Shown piece after piece: positions 1 through 5,430 of a stretch of DNA of 5,430 bases (positions within the stretch are counted from its first letter, which is position 1; each line of letters begins with the position of its first letter). A program made the translations under genes and the position numbers. Origin of the DNA: JBFWIW01 sp050253535. Its GTDB lineage: Bacteria; Bacillota; Clostridia; Oscillospirales; Oscillospiraceae. The stretch covers positions 1-5,430 of the forward strand of contig JBFWIW010000105.1 in the NCBI GenBank assembly GCA_050253535.1, read 5' to 3'. A model generated the notes under the pieces. The model was not told where the DNA came from, ran no database searches, and saw only the letters and a program-made list of their open reading frames with translations.

Positions 1-632
1 CTGCCGAAATACTGTTTTCCGCTCTCCCAGCCGACGAAATTGCAGGTGAACATGTAGCACACGTTTTCTATCGCGCGGGCGCGGTAGAGCACGCGGTACT
101 GATCCACCCTGGGGTAGAGCCACGCCACGGGCGACAGGATGAAGTCGGCGCCCTTTATAAGCAGCTCGCGGTAATGCTCGGGGAAGCGCACGTCGTAACA
201 GATGGAGAATCCGAAGCGGCCGAAGTCCGTGTCCGCCGTGACGGACTCGGTTCCCGGGACCATTAACGTTGACTCCGGCGAGCTGAAGGTTGAGAGATGG
301 CGCTTAATATAGACGGCGGCGTCCCTTCCCTCCGGTGAAATGAAGCGGAGCGTGTTGCGCAGCTTTCCGTCCCCGCCGCGCTCTATTATCGTACCTGCGA
401 TATAACAATTGAGTTTTCTGGCCTTTTCCCGGAGCATGGCGTGGCTTGGTCCGTCTGCGCTTTCGGCTTCGTTCACCAGTTTTTCGACCGTATACGAGCC
501 GGTGTTCCATGTCTCCGGCAAAACTATGACTTCCGCGCCTTTGCAGGCGTCCAGCTTTTCGGCAATGCGGGCGATCTTCTGCTCCTTCGTTTCCTCCTGG
601 CAGATGAGCGGCTGTATAAGAGAGACTTTCAT
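1..632 (-). CDS. Carbon-nitrogen hydrolase (nitrilase superfamily amidase), 3' end off window
   Basis: Translation from the ATG at 632-630 gives 210 residues before the left edge of the window; family members are usually about 260-280 residues, so roughly a quarter of the C-terminus is missing. All three parts of the nitrilase catalytic triad are visible: the Glu in VLPETWNTG (E40), the Lys in YIKRHL (K110) and the nucleophilic Cys in FSICYDVRFPE (C145). The enzyme is expected to hydrolyse a small amide to a carboxylate and ammonia in the cytosol through a thioester intermediate. The PETWNTG stretch resembles omega-amidase/MtnU-type members that act on alpha-keto acid amides, but the substrate cannot be fixed from sequence. 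There is no signal peptide or membrane segment. The start is supported by an AGGAGG seven bases upstream. The gene appears monocistronic at its 5' side, with its own promoter about 85 bases upstream. Confidence 0.93.
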   Translation of the reverse strand, partial: MKVSLIQPLICQEETKEQKIARIAEKLDACKGAEVIVLPETWNTGSYTVEKLVNEAESADGPSHAMLREKARKLNCYIAGTIIERGGDGKLRNTLRFISPEGRDAAVYIKRHLSTFSSPESTLMVPGTESVTADTDFGRFGFSICYDVRFPEHYRELLIKGADFILSPVAWLYPRVDQYRVLYRARAIENVCYMFTCNFVGWESGKQYFG

Positions 633-639
633 CACAGGG

Positions 640-645
640 CCTCCT
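640..645 (-). promoter_or_regulatory. Shine-Dalgarno site of the carbon-nitrogen hydrolase
   Basis: On the minus strand this reads AGGAGG, a perfect anti-16S match, with seven bases to the ATG at 632. It fixes the start codon of the hydrolase. Confidence 0.9.
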
Positions 646-680
646 TTTTATTTTTCGCGGGGGCGACAGGCTTCACCTTG

Positions 681-697
681 CTTATACACCTTATACA
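681..697 (-). repeat. Tandem 8-bp direct repeat in the hydrolase leader
   Basis: On the minus strand TGTATAAG occurs twice (697-690 and 688-681), separated by one base, giving a 9-base period. The pair lies just after the predicted transcription start, roughly +11 to +28. That position would suit an operator, but the copies could also be chance in AT-rich DNA. No regulator is identifiable. Confidence 0.4.
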
Positions 698-714
698 TAT
701 TTCATAATACCCCC

Positions 715-743
715 ACTATATAACCTGAAAGGCCGCATGTCAA
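715..743 (-). promoter_or_regulatory. Sigma-A/sigma-70 promoter of the hydrolase gene
   Basis: On the minus strand a perfect -35 TTGACA (743-738) is followed by a 17-base spacer and a -10 TATAGT (720-715; five of six match TATAAT). Transcription should begin near 708, leaving an untranslated leader of about 75 bases before the ATG. This is the strongest promoter match in the window. Confidence 0.8.
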
Positions 744-973
744 TACGGCGCCCAAATGCTGATAATATATAAAATTCGTCATTTATTGATTAATAAGCTT
801 CCAATTTATTTAGTTTCAATTATATTGCATAACACCGGCATGGGCTTGGCTATACCGGAAAAGCAGGTGGTATTTATCCTGAAAGCGCCTTTAGAATGCG
901 GCATGCGAAGCACCGGACCGGGAAGCACGGGAACGGTTCATTTTCTTTCTATTCTGATAGCTTTTTGCTCTGA
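744..973. other. Intergenic stretch with no recognisable gene
   Basis: The left part is very AT-rich (781-840 has 15 G/C in 60 bases). The right part is more balanced and contains a short direct repeat, GAAGCAC at 907-913 and 922-928. A small imperfect hairpin (835-841 with 852-858) has no T-tract on either strand. Plus-strand reading from 756 gives a frame without a ribosome binding site or recognisable protein. No clear terminator for the upstream EAL-CBS-GGDEF gene was found here. Confidence 0.5.
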
Positions 974-1157
974 CTACTCTTGTAACCGATGTGCGGTAAG
1001 CATGTACTCTTCCACAGACGCCGCCGCGCTTTCCTCAGGCTTTTTCTGAGGGGCCGCAATAAAATTCTGAAAGCTGTTGTGCAGCTCTCCCTCATAGCGT
1101 ATGTGCCCCTTCAGGCTTTCCAAGAAGTGCTCGTTGTGCGGATATGTAAAGGTTCTA
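974..1157 (-). pseudogene. Possible C-terminal remnant of an unidentified protein
   Basis: A minus-strand frame ends at a TAG (976-974) and is open upstream to a TGA at 1204-1202, inside the 3' end of the EAL-CBS-GGDEF gene. The part beyond that gene reads as an ordinary soluble protein end: FTYPHNEHFLESLKGHIRYE, then ELHNSFQNF, then a Pro/Glu/Ala-rich stretch, ending EEYMLTAHRLQE. There is no start codon or Shine-Dalgarno site at the front; the only ATG lies about ten codons before the stop. It could therefore be the tail of a deleted gene, joined by a rearrangement just behind the EAL-CBS-GGDEF stop. I do not recognise the family. A 76-codon open frame can also arise by chance, so this is a weak call resting on plausible amino-acid composition. 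Confidence 0.3.
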
Positions 1158-2948
1158 AATAATGATATAGTTGCTTCCCTGCATTTGTTTACACTGTTTT
1201 TTCAGCATGGCCATCTTTTCCGAGAGCTCGTAAATCGTCTTGAATCTGCCGATCTTCGCCCCGGCGATCGAGATGGAGGTCAGCGGAAAGCTCTCTTCTA
1301 TTCCGTTCCTGTTTTTTGTCACGATATAACCCTGGTCGATGTCGTTCTGACTGTAAAATTTCAGGACCGAAGCGTCGATTTCCGCGAGAATGCGCCCGCA
1401 TATCTCCTCAGCCTGCGCCGCAGACGCATTATAAAGAATCACAGCAAAATCATCTCCCCCGATATGGCCGATAAAATCTTCCCTCGGTATCTGGTCTTTA
1501 AGAATCTGCGTGATACATTTTATCAGCCTGTCGCCGTTTTCAAAACCGTAGACATCGTTGTAGGCCTTGAAGTTGTCCATATCCAGATAGAGCGCCACCG
1601 CGTCCGGCTGTTCCTCAATACAGTATTCAAGCTGATTCTCAATAATCAGGTTTCCCGGCAGCTGCGAGAGCGGGTTCAGGTGGCGCGCGTTGCTCACCTC
1701 GATCTGGATTGCTTTTTCCAGCAGATCCTTTACCGTCACGACTCCGAAATACCTGTTCTCTTTGGTGACCGTGATAAAATCATAGACTTTGTCTATTTCC
1801 CGCCGCATCGCCTTTTTCGCGACAATTTCGATGCTGTCTTCATAATCCACGCTCAAGAATTCCCCGCTCATTATGGCGCTGACCGGCTTTTTGCTGTAGA
1901 GGTTATAGCCGTATTGGCCCGAGATATACCGGAACAGCTCCTGCCTTGTGATGACGCCCACCACCGAATCCGCCTCCGTCACGCAGAATCCGGGCAGGGT
2001 GCAGTCGTTTTTTATCATCTCATAGATCTGCACCGTCAATATTCCGGCATTCACAGTCCTTACGGCTCTGCAGATATTTCCGATATTGATATCGCTCAGC
2101 CGCCTGTCCCAGATATGGTTAATCTTTCTGTTCGCCTCATGAATGGTCCGGATGATTTCCCCGCGGATCGGGAGAACGGCGGGGTTCGGCTTCTGTATAA
2201 AATACCCCTGCCCATAGTGAACACCGATCTCGATCAGCTTCAGCAGCTCGTCCTCCGTCTCGATTCCCTCGGCAATCAGATAAGAATTGGAGAGCGAGGC
2301 AAATTCCAGCATACCCCTGACAAGCGATTGTTTCGTGATATCCTTGTCAATATTCCGGATCAGATTCAAATCCAGTTTTATAAAATGCGGATGAACGTCG
2401 GAGATCATGTTCAGACCCGAATACCCCGCGCCGGCATCATCGATTGCTATCCTGTAATCCTGATTTTTATAATGTTGGACCGTACTTTTAAAATCTTTGG
2501 TATTATCAACCTCAACATTTTCCGTAATCTCAAAAATAATGTCCTGCGGATTGATAAAATAACGGTTGAGATACTCTTTTGTAAACCCCTGTTTGAATTT
2601 GACGTCGTGCATGATATTGGGGTTCACATTCAAAAACAGCTTCATCCTGGCCTGAAGCCCGTAAACCGTTTCAATGGCCTTGCTGCGGCAGACCAGCTCC
2701 AGTTCCCACAGCTGATCGAATCTCTCCGCCATTTCAAAGAGTCTTTTCGGCATATGCAAATCCGTGCCCTGAGGACCGCGGCTGAGCGCTTCATACCCGT
2801 ACACCTTGCCGTCGCGCAGGGAGACAATGGGCTGAAATACCGTGGTAATCAGTTTATGCTCCAATATACTTAAAAATTGTTCTCTTTGACTTGCTTCCTG
2901 TTCATTTATAAAATCACGGTTCACCTCAGATTGTTCAGCCCGCCGCAT
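1155..2948 (-). CDS. EAL-CBS-GGDEF cyclic-di-GMP phosphodiesterase/diguanylate cyclase
   Basis: A 597-residue cytosolic protein with no membrane segment. The EAL domain (about 30-260) has a full catalytic set: E53 in YEALSR, N107 in FLNVNP, E140 in FEITE, D170-D171 in IDDAGAGYSGL, K191 in IKLD, E227 in AEGIE and Q247. It should hydrolyse cyclic-di-GMP to pGpG. A CBS pair follows (about 290-350 and 355-415; note VVGVIT and FGVVTVKDLL), which in other proteins senses adenine nucleotides. The GGDEF domain (about 420-592) has LDMDNFKAYNDVYG and the signature GGDDF (497-501), a conservative variant of GGDEF, so it may make cyclic-di-GMP or bind GTP as a regulatory site. The inhibitory RxxD site is not intact: residues 488-491 are PRED. 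The ATG is supported by AAAGGGG seven bases upstream. The domain order suggests ligand binding by the CBS pair sets the balance between synthesis and breakdown; this is inference. Targets such as motility or biofilm are not shown by context. Confidence 0.95.
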   Translation of the reverse strand: MRRAEQSEVNRDFINEQEASQREQFLSILEHKLITTVFQPIVSLRDGKVYGYEALSRGPQGTDLHMPKRLFEMAERFDQLWELELVCRSKAIETVYGLQARMKLFLNVNPNIMHDVKFKQGFTKEYLNRYFINPQDIIFEITENVEVDNTKDFKSTVQHYKNQDYRIAIDDAGAGYSGLNMISDVHPHFIKLDLNLIRNIDKDITKQSLVRGMLEFASLSNSYLIAEGIETEDELLKLIEIGVHYGQGYFIQKPNPAVLPIRGEIIRTIHEANRKINHIWDRRLSDINIGNICRAVRTVNAGILTVQIYEMIKNDCTLPGFCVTEADSVVGVITRQELFRYISGQYGYNLYSKKPVSAIMSGEFLSVDYEDSIEIVAKKAMRREIDKVYDFITVTKENRYFGVVTVKDLLEKAIQIEVSNARHLNPLSQLPGNLIIENQLEYCIEEQPDAVALYLDMDNFKAYNDVYGFENGDRLIKCITQILKDQIPREDFIGHIGGDDFAVILYNASAAQAEEICGRILAEIDASVLKFYSQNDIDQGYIVTKNRNGIEESFPLTSISIAGAKIGRFKTIYELSEKMAMLKKQCKQMQGSNYIII

Positions 2949-2955
2949 GGTTTTA

Positions 2956-2962
2956 CCCCTTT
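2956..2962 (-). promoter_or_regulatory. Shine-Dalgarno site of the EAL-CBS-GGDEF gene
   Basis: On the minus strand AAAGGGG lies seven bases before the ATG at 2948. It supports this start over internal Met codons, which would also cut into the EAL domain. Confidence 0.7.
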
Positions 2963-2982
2963 CACATTCATCCTATGGAATC

Positions 2983-2988
2983 ATTATA
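2983..2988 (-). promoter_or_regulatory. Probable -10 element of the EAL-CBS-GGDEF gene
   Basis: The minus strand reads a perfect TATAAT, placing the transcription start near 2976 with a leader of about 28 bases. No good -35 hexamer lies 16-18 bases upstream (the 17-base position reads CACCAA) and there is no extended TGn motif. The promoter may therefore be weak or activator-dependent. The leader is too short to hold a riboswitch if this start is right. Confidence 0.5.
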
Positions 2989-3068
2989 ACGGGAAAGAGA
3001 AAAAATTGGTGTTATCTGTTGGTAAATCTTATGTTAAATGCACTTTATGCGAAGACCGCGCTGCGGGG

Positions 3069-3119
3069 ATTGTTCTGCCGGCACCGATAAACCGCAGAAC
3101 AATATCCGGTGCGGCAGAA
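3069..3119. repeat. Two mutually exclusive inverted repeats
   Basis: A perfect 10-bp inverted repeat pairs ATTGTTCTGC (3069-3078) with GCAGAACAAT (3094-3103) around a 15-base loop. A longer alternative uses the same left arm: TTCTGCC (3073-3079) with GGCAGAA (3113-3119), GCACCG (3081-3086) with CGGTGC (3107-3112), and ATA (3087-3089) with TAT (3103-3105). That makes 16 pairs with two single-base bulges (3080 and 3106). The two folds cannot form together. The element lies upstream of the EAL-CBS-GGDEF -10 site, so it is not in that gene's leader. It matches no RNA family that I recognise. Confidence 0.6.
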
Positions 3120-3142
3120 GACCCGCCCCCGCGCACACGAGC

Positions 3143-3170
3143 GGGTTTCTCCGAATAACCCTATTTTTTT
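3143..3170 (+). terminator. Candidate intrinsic terminator on the plus strand
   Basis: GGGTT (3143-3147) pairs with AACCC (3157-3161) around a 9-base loop, followed by TA and a run of seven T (3164-3170). The stem is short at five pairs, but the T-tract is strong. It competes with an upstream hairpin, ACCCGC (3121-3126) with GCGGGT (3141-3146), which uses 3143-3146 and would act as an anti-terminator. No protein gene precedes it on this strand, so if real it would end a small RNA or a leader transcript. I found no convincing promoter upstream; a weak -10-like TTAAAT lies at 3034-3039. Confidence 0.4.
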
Positions 3171-3179
3171 GCGCATTAG

Positions 3180-3213
3180 GTAACTCGTTGAGTTACTATT
3201 GACATAAAGTAAC
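3180..3213 (+). promoter_or_regulatory. Palindromic operator-like site with possible promoter
   Basis: GTAACTC (3180-3186), spacer GTT, GAGTTAC (3190-3196) is a perfect 7-bp inverted repeat. A second one shares its right arm: GTTACT (3192-3197) with AGTAAC (3208-3213). Three related half-sites this close are typical of binding by a dimeric helix-turn-helix repressor. A possible promoter runs through it: TTGAGT (3188-3193), 16 bases, TAACAT (3210-3215), each matching four of six consensus bases. A perfect TTGACA at 3199-3204 has no -10 partner at the right distance. The site stands just before an AAAGGAG (3220-3226) and ATG codons at 3229 and 3238. The regulator is not in the window. Confidence 0.5.
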
Positions 3214-3237
3214 ATTCGGAAAGGAGAAATGTCAGAA

Positions 3238-3546
3238 ATGTATAAAATCAAAAAAGCACCGGAGGACAGTCCGGCATATCGAACGCCTGCTGCCCATCGG
3301 CGCGGGCATAGCGCCCACCGGCCTGTGCCTTCCCGTCCGGGGGATGCTGCCGTGAAGTGCGCGGCGTGCGGCTGCCGGGCTCCGCGGACGGGCACCTGCG
3401 GCTTAATCCTGATAAGGTACCGGCGGCGCGGCTGTCCCCCGGAGACGCCTGCGCGCAGTTTCCGCGCCGGGCGAAGTCCATCGATGCGTACGGAAAAGCC
3501 GCCGCAGCCCCCGAACAGGCTGCGACGGCATGAGGAAATATCTTAA
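3238..3546 (+). pseudogene. Doubtful or degraded reading frame behind the operator-like site
   Basis: The start looks genuine: AAAGGAG (3220-3226) is 11 bases before this ATG, while the alternative ATG at 3229 is only two bases away. The first codons (MYKIKKAPED) are ordinary, but the body becomes Arg/Pro-rich (RRGHSAHRPVPSRPG and similar), as spurious frames in GC-rich DNA often do. Other plus-strand frames look more protein-like in pieces: VRHIERLLPIGAGIAPTG (within about 3270-3353, then a stop) and VRLPGSADGHLRLN followed by SPGDACAQFPRRAKSIDAYG (ending in a stop near 3531). That pattern would fit a gene broken by frameshifts. A loose resemblance of these pieces to small DNA-binding proteins of Firmicute phages is from memory and unproven. 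The 3' part overlaps the hflKC terminator on the other strand, which itself forces Ala/Arg/Pro codons. It may equally be non-coding. Confidence 0.25.
3494..3529 (-). terminator. Intrinsic terminator of the hflK-hflC operon
   Basis: On the minus strand GCCGTCGCAGCC (3529-3518) pairs with GGCTGCGGCGGC (3509-3498), 12 pairs with one G-U, around an 8-base loop (3517-3510), followed by TTTT (3497-3494). It lies 64 bases after the hflC stop codon. On the plus strand there is no T-tract, so it should act in one direction only. The T-run is short, but the stem is strong. Confidence 0.8.
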
Positions 3547-3593
3547 TGAAAGCGTGCTGAATTATTTGCCGGCCCTGCGGCGGACCGCGGCGA

Positions 3594-4475
3594 TTAAGGG
3601 TTCATAAGCGCCTGGGCTATGGCCGAATCAGAACCTAAGATCACGGTTTTGTCCGTGCCTTCCAGAGATGCCTGCAACGCGTCCAGGGCGAGGGTAAACT
3701 CATAGAAGTTCTGCTTGTCGGACGTGTCATAGGCCGCGGCAAGACGCTGCATATATTCCTGTTCGCCTTCCGCCACCAATGCGGCGGCCTGGGCTTTGGC
3801 ATTGGAGACGATGATGTTTACCTGTTTGTCCACGTTGTTGCGGATAATGGACGATTCGTACTCTCCGTCGGCTATGTATTTCTCCGCTATCTGGTTGCGC
3901 TCTGAAATCATGCGGGAATATACCGCCTGCTCATTCGCCTCCGGCAAATCAAAACGCTTGATCTTTATGTCCACAACACTTATGCCGTAGTTGAGGGCAA
4001 TTGTTGAGACATTCTTGGCGATGCCGTCGTAGATTTCATTCCGGCCTGCGGCGTCGTCCTCGTTGATGATGTCCTTCTGCGCTACCGTACCCATAATATT
4101 TTTCAGCGCGTTATAGGTCATGGCGTCCAGGCGCTGCTCGGCCACCGCGAGACTTCCTAATGTCTGATAGAACAAAAGGGGATCGTCCACCTTCCACAGC
4201 ACGTAGCTGTCTACCGTCATGTTCTGTTTATCAGAGGTAAGCACCTCCGAGGGTTTGATATCATAGAGCATAATTGCTTTTGGGAAAATCTTTACAGTGT
4301 CGACAAAAGGAACCTTTAAATGAATCCCCGCCTCTTCCGTAGTGTTGATGATCTTGGAAAAACGGACGGTGCAGGCATATTCATTCTCGGCGACGATATA
4401 GACCGACGAAAACAGGCAGATGACGACGACCAAAGCGATGACGGCCGAAACGGCGGTAATAATTCTCTTTTTCAT
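3594..4475 (-). CDS. hflC: HflC, SPFH-domain modulator of FtsH protease
   Basis: A 293-residue membrane protein. Residues 5-28 form one hydrophobic N-terminal helix after a Lys/Arg start (MKKR), giving a single-pass protein with the bulk outside the cytoplasm, as known for HflC. The SPFH (band 7) domain follows (about 25-185), with AGIHLKVPF at 49-57 and the family motif VDIKIKRFDLPE at 168-179. A long charged helix, YSRMISERNQIAEKY onward (about 186-250), matches the coiled-coil region. The C-terminal FYEFTLALDALQ and VILGSDS segments also fit HflC. With HflK it forms a large membrane assembly around the FtsH protease in E. coli; it has no catalytic residues of its own. Its ATG overlaps the hflK TGA by one base, and a GGAAGGGGG stretch inside hflK serves as ribosome binding site. 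Length is slightly below that of E. coli HflC (334). Confidence 0.92.
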   Translation of the reverse strand: MKKRIITAVSAVIALVVVICLFSSVYIVAENEYACTVRFSKIINTTEEAGIHLKVPFVDTVKIFPKAIMLYDIKPSEVLTSDKQNMTVDSYVLWKVDDPLLFYQTLGSLAVAEQRLDAMTYNALKNIMGTVAQKDIINEDDAAGRNEIYDGIAKNVSTIALNYGISVVDIKIKRFDLPEANEQAVYSRMISERNQIAEKYIADGEYESSIIRNNVDKQVNIIVSNAKAQAAALVAEGEQEYMQRLAAAYDTSDKQNFYEFTLALDALQASLEGTDKTVILGSDSAIAQALMNP

Positions 4476-5430
4476 CAGTTTACGCCCCCTTCCGTACCGC
4501 CCGCGGAGGGCGTGACGGTCGTTTCAATACTGGAAAAACTTTCGATCGGCAGCAGCTTCTCAACGCCGCCCTCCGACATGTCGATATACAGCCTGATGCC
4601 GGGCAGAGCCTCCGAAATCGCCTCGTAATACATGCGGGAACGGGTTATATTGGGGTTAAGCTCGTATTCCGAGTACATAGCCTCAAACATGGCCACCTGC
4701 TCGATGGCTTCGTTTATTCGTTTCTGCTTCAGATATTCCGCGTTTTGGATCAGGCTGTCCGCCCTGGCGTTAGCGGCCGGAAGCTCGGAGTTTTCATAAG
4801 CCTTGGCCTCATTGATGACCGTTTCCGCGTTTTGCTTTGCGGTTTCCACCGCCTTAAAGGCATAGTTTACCTCTTCCGTGGGCGGCTCGCTGTCCTGAAT
4901 CTTCACATCGGTCAGCATAAGACCAATGTCATATTCCGCCAGTAACTCGGTGATCAATTCTCTGACCTGCATCTGAATGGCCTCTTTACCGTCCGTCAGC
5001 ACTGCGTCAACACTGGTGGAGCCCACAACGTTCCGAATCTGGCTCTGCACAAGATTACGCAGAACGACTTCCGGCTCGTAGGACGAAAACAGATATTTCT
5101 GGGGATCCGACACCTTGTATTCCACAAAAAACTCCACGTTTACAATGTTGTAATCGCCGGTGATCATCATACTCTCATCGTCTACGATGACGTAGCCGTC
5201 TTCCGCGCTGCTGTCCGTCCGATAACCCAGCTCGATCCGCTGATAAACGTTTACATCCACCTTGTGAGCATTTTGGATGCCAAAGGGCAGCTTGAAGTGG
5301 ACACCGGCTTCCGTCACATCCGTGACCTTGCCAAAAGTGGTAACCACCGCCTGCTGCTTATCGTCAACCGTGTACCAGCAGGTGGTTGCGGCCACCATGA
5401 CGACAACGATAACTGCTATGATTATTGCGA
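4475..5430 (-). CDS. hflK: HflK, SPFH-domain modulator of FtsH protease, 5' end off window
   Basis: The frame is open to the right edge, and the codons before the first in-window ATG (5398-5396) encode AIIIAVIVVV. That ATG therefore lies inside the membrane helix, and the true start is beyond the window. Visible sequence: the rest of the membrane helix (first 16 residues), then an SPFH domain with QAVVTTFGKV, EAGVHFKLPFG and MMITGDYNIVNVEFFVEYKV followed by SDPQKYLF, all close to HflK. Further family marks are VVGSTSVDAVLTDGKEAI, LTDVKIQDSEPPTEEV, the helical NEAKAYENSELPAANARA and NITRSRMYYEAISEAL. A Gly/Thr-rich tail ends the protein. In E. coli HflK pairs with HflC and restrains FtsH access to membrane substrates. 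It is the first of the two genes, and the TGA shares its last base with the hflC ATG, so translation is probably coupled. Whether a Gly-rich N-terminal extension exists cannot be seen. Confidence 0.92.
   Translation of the reverse strand, partial: AIIIAVIVVVMVAATTCWYTVDDKQQAVVTTFGKVTDVTEAGVHFKLPFGIQNAHKVDVNVYQRIELGYRTDSSAEDGYVIVDDESMMITGDYNIVNVEFFVEYKVSDPQKYLFSSYEPEVVLRNLVQSQIRNVVGSTSVDAVLTDGKEAIQMQVRELITELLAEYDIGLMLTDVKIQDSEPPTEEVNYAFKAVETAKQNAETVINEAKAYENSELPAANARADSLIQNAEYLKQKRINEAIEQVAMFEAMYSEYELNPNITRSRMYYEAISEALPGIRLYIDMSEGGVEKLLPIESFSSIETTVTPSAGGTEGGVN

Noticed and set aside
409..723. Plus-strand frames opposite the hydrolase gene
   Set aside because: Antisense to a well-supported gene with an intact catalytic triad and promoter.
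835..858. Hairpin CCGGCAT/ATACCGG considered as a terminator
   Set aside because: Seven pairs including a G-U, with no following T-run in either direction.
756..1049. Plus-strand 97-codon frame in the intergenic region
   Set aside because: No Shine-Dalgarno site before its ATG, no recognisable domain, and a composition that follows the AT-rich DNA.
1033..1051. Hairpin CCTCAG/CTGAGG with a T-rich loop, considered as a terminator for the EAL-CBS-GGDEF gene
   Set aside because: Six-pair stem with no T-tract after it on either strand, about 100 bases past the stop codon.
1101..2873. A 590-codon plus-strand open frame covering almost the whole EAL-CBS-GGDEF gene
   Set aside because: It is the antisense shadow of a gene with complete catalytic motifs; its translation shows no family features and it lacks a convincing ribosome binding site.
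2949..3170. Cyclic-di-GMP riboswitch upstream of the EAL-CBS-GGDEF gene
   Set aside because: No GEMM-like conserved core could be found, and the predicted -10 element leaves a leader of only about 28 bases.
3045..3395. Minus-strand 116-codon frame across the structured intergenic region
   Set aside because: Arg/Gly/Ala-rich translation driven by GC-rich hairpins, no ribosome binding site, and it runs through the inverted repeats.
1..5430. CRISPR array, tRNA, rRNA, or complete insertion sequence
   Set aside because: No regularly spaced repeats, no tRNA-like cloverleaf or rRNA sequence, and no intact transposase were seen on either strand.

Overview
All four convincing protein genes lie on the minus strand. 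From the right edge they are hflK (5' end off the window), hflC, a cytosolic EAL-CBS-GGDEF cyclic-di-GMP protein, and a carbon-nitrogen hydrolase whose 3' end runs off the left edge. The AGGAGG-type ribosome binding sites, sigma-A-like promoters, roughly 50% GC genes and the style of the cyclic-di-GMP protein suggest a Bacillota, probably Clostridia. This is an inference, because no rRNA or other marker gene is present.

Layout. Positions 1-632 hold a nitrilase-superfamily amidase with a complete Glu-Lys-Cys triad, a good Shine-Dalgarno site and a near-consensus promoter at 715-743. Positions 744-973 are AT-rich at first and hold no recognisable gene. Positions 974-1157 contain a start-less reading frame that could be the decayed C-terminus of an unidentified protein. 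Positions 1155-2948 encode the 597-residue EAL-CBS-GGDEF protein, with a perfect TATAAT -10 element upstream. Positions 2989-3593 form a roughly 600-base intergenic stretch with several unexplained elements: nested, mutually exclusive inverted repeats (3069-3150), a plus-strand terminator-like hairpin with a T7 tract (3143-3170), a palindromic operator-like site (3180-3213) leading to a good RBS and ATG, and then a very GC-rich block (74% over 3301-3480) whose only plus-strand frame is Arg/Pro-rich and doubtful. Positions 3494-3529 carry a strong intrinsic terminator for the hflKC operon, read on the minus strand. Positions 3594-5430 are hflC and hflK, overlapping by one base.

How the genes fit together. 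HflK and HflC are paired SPFH membrane proteins known to assemble around the FtsH protease. Their 1-base overlap and shared terminator indicate one transcript. The EAL-CBS-GGDEF gene and the hydrolase each appear to have their own promoter, and nothing in the sequence ties either to hflKC. The most unusual part of the window is 3060-3560. It looks like regulatory DNA and a possible structured RNA in front of a gene that is either degraded or not recognisable. I found no CRISPR array, tRNA, rRNA or intact mobile element, and no clear evidence for a complete novel system.
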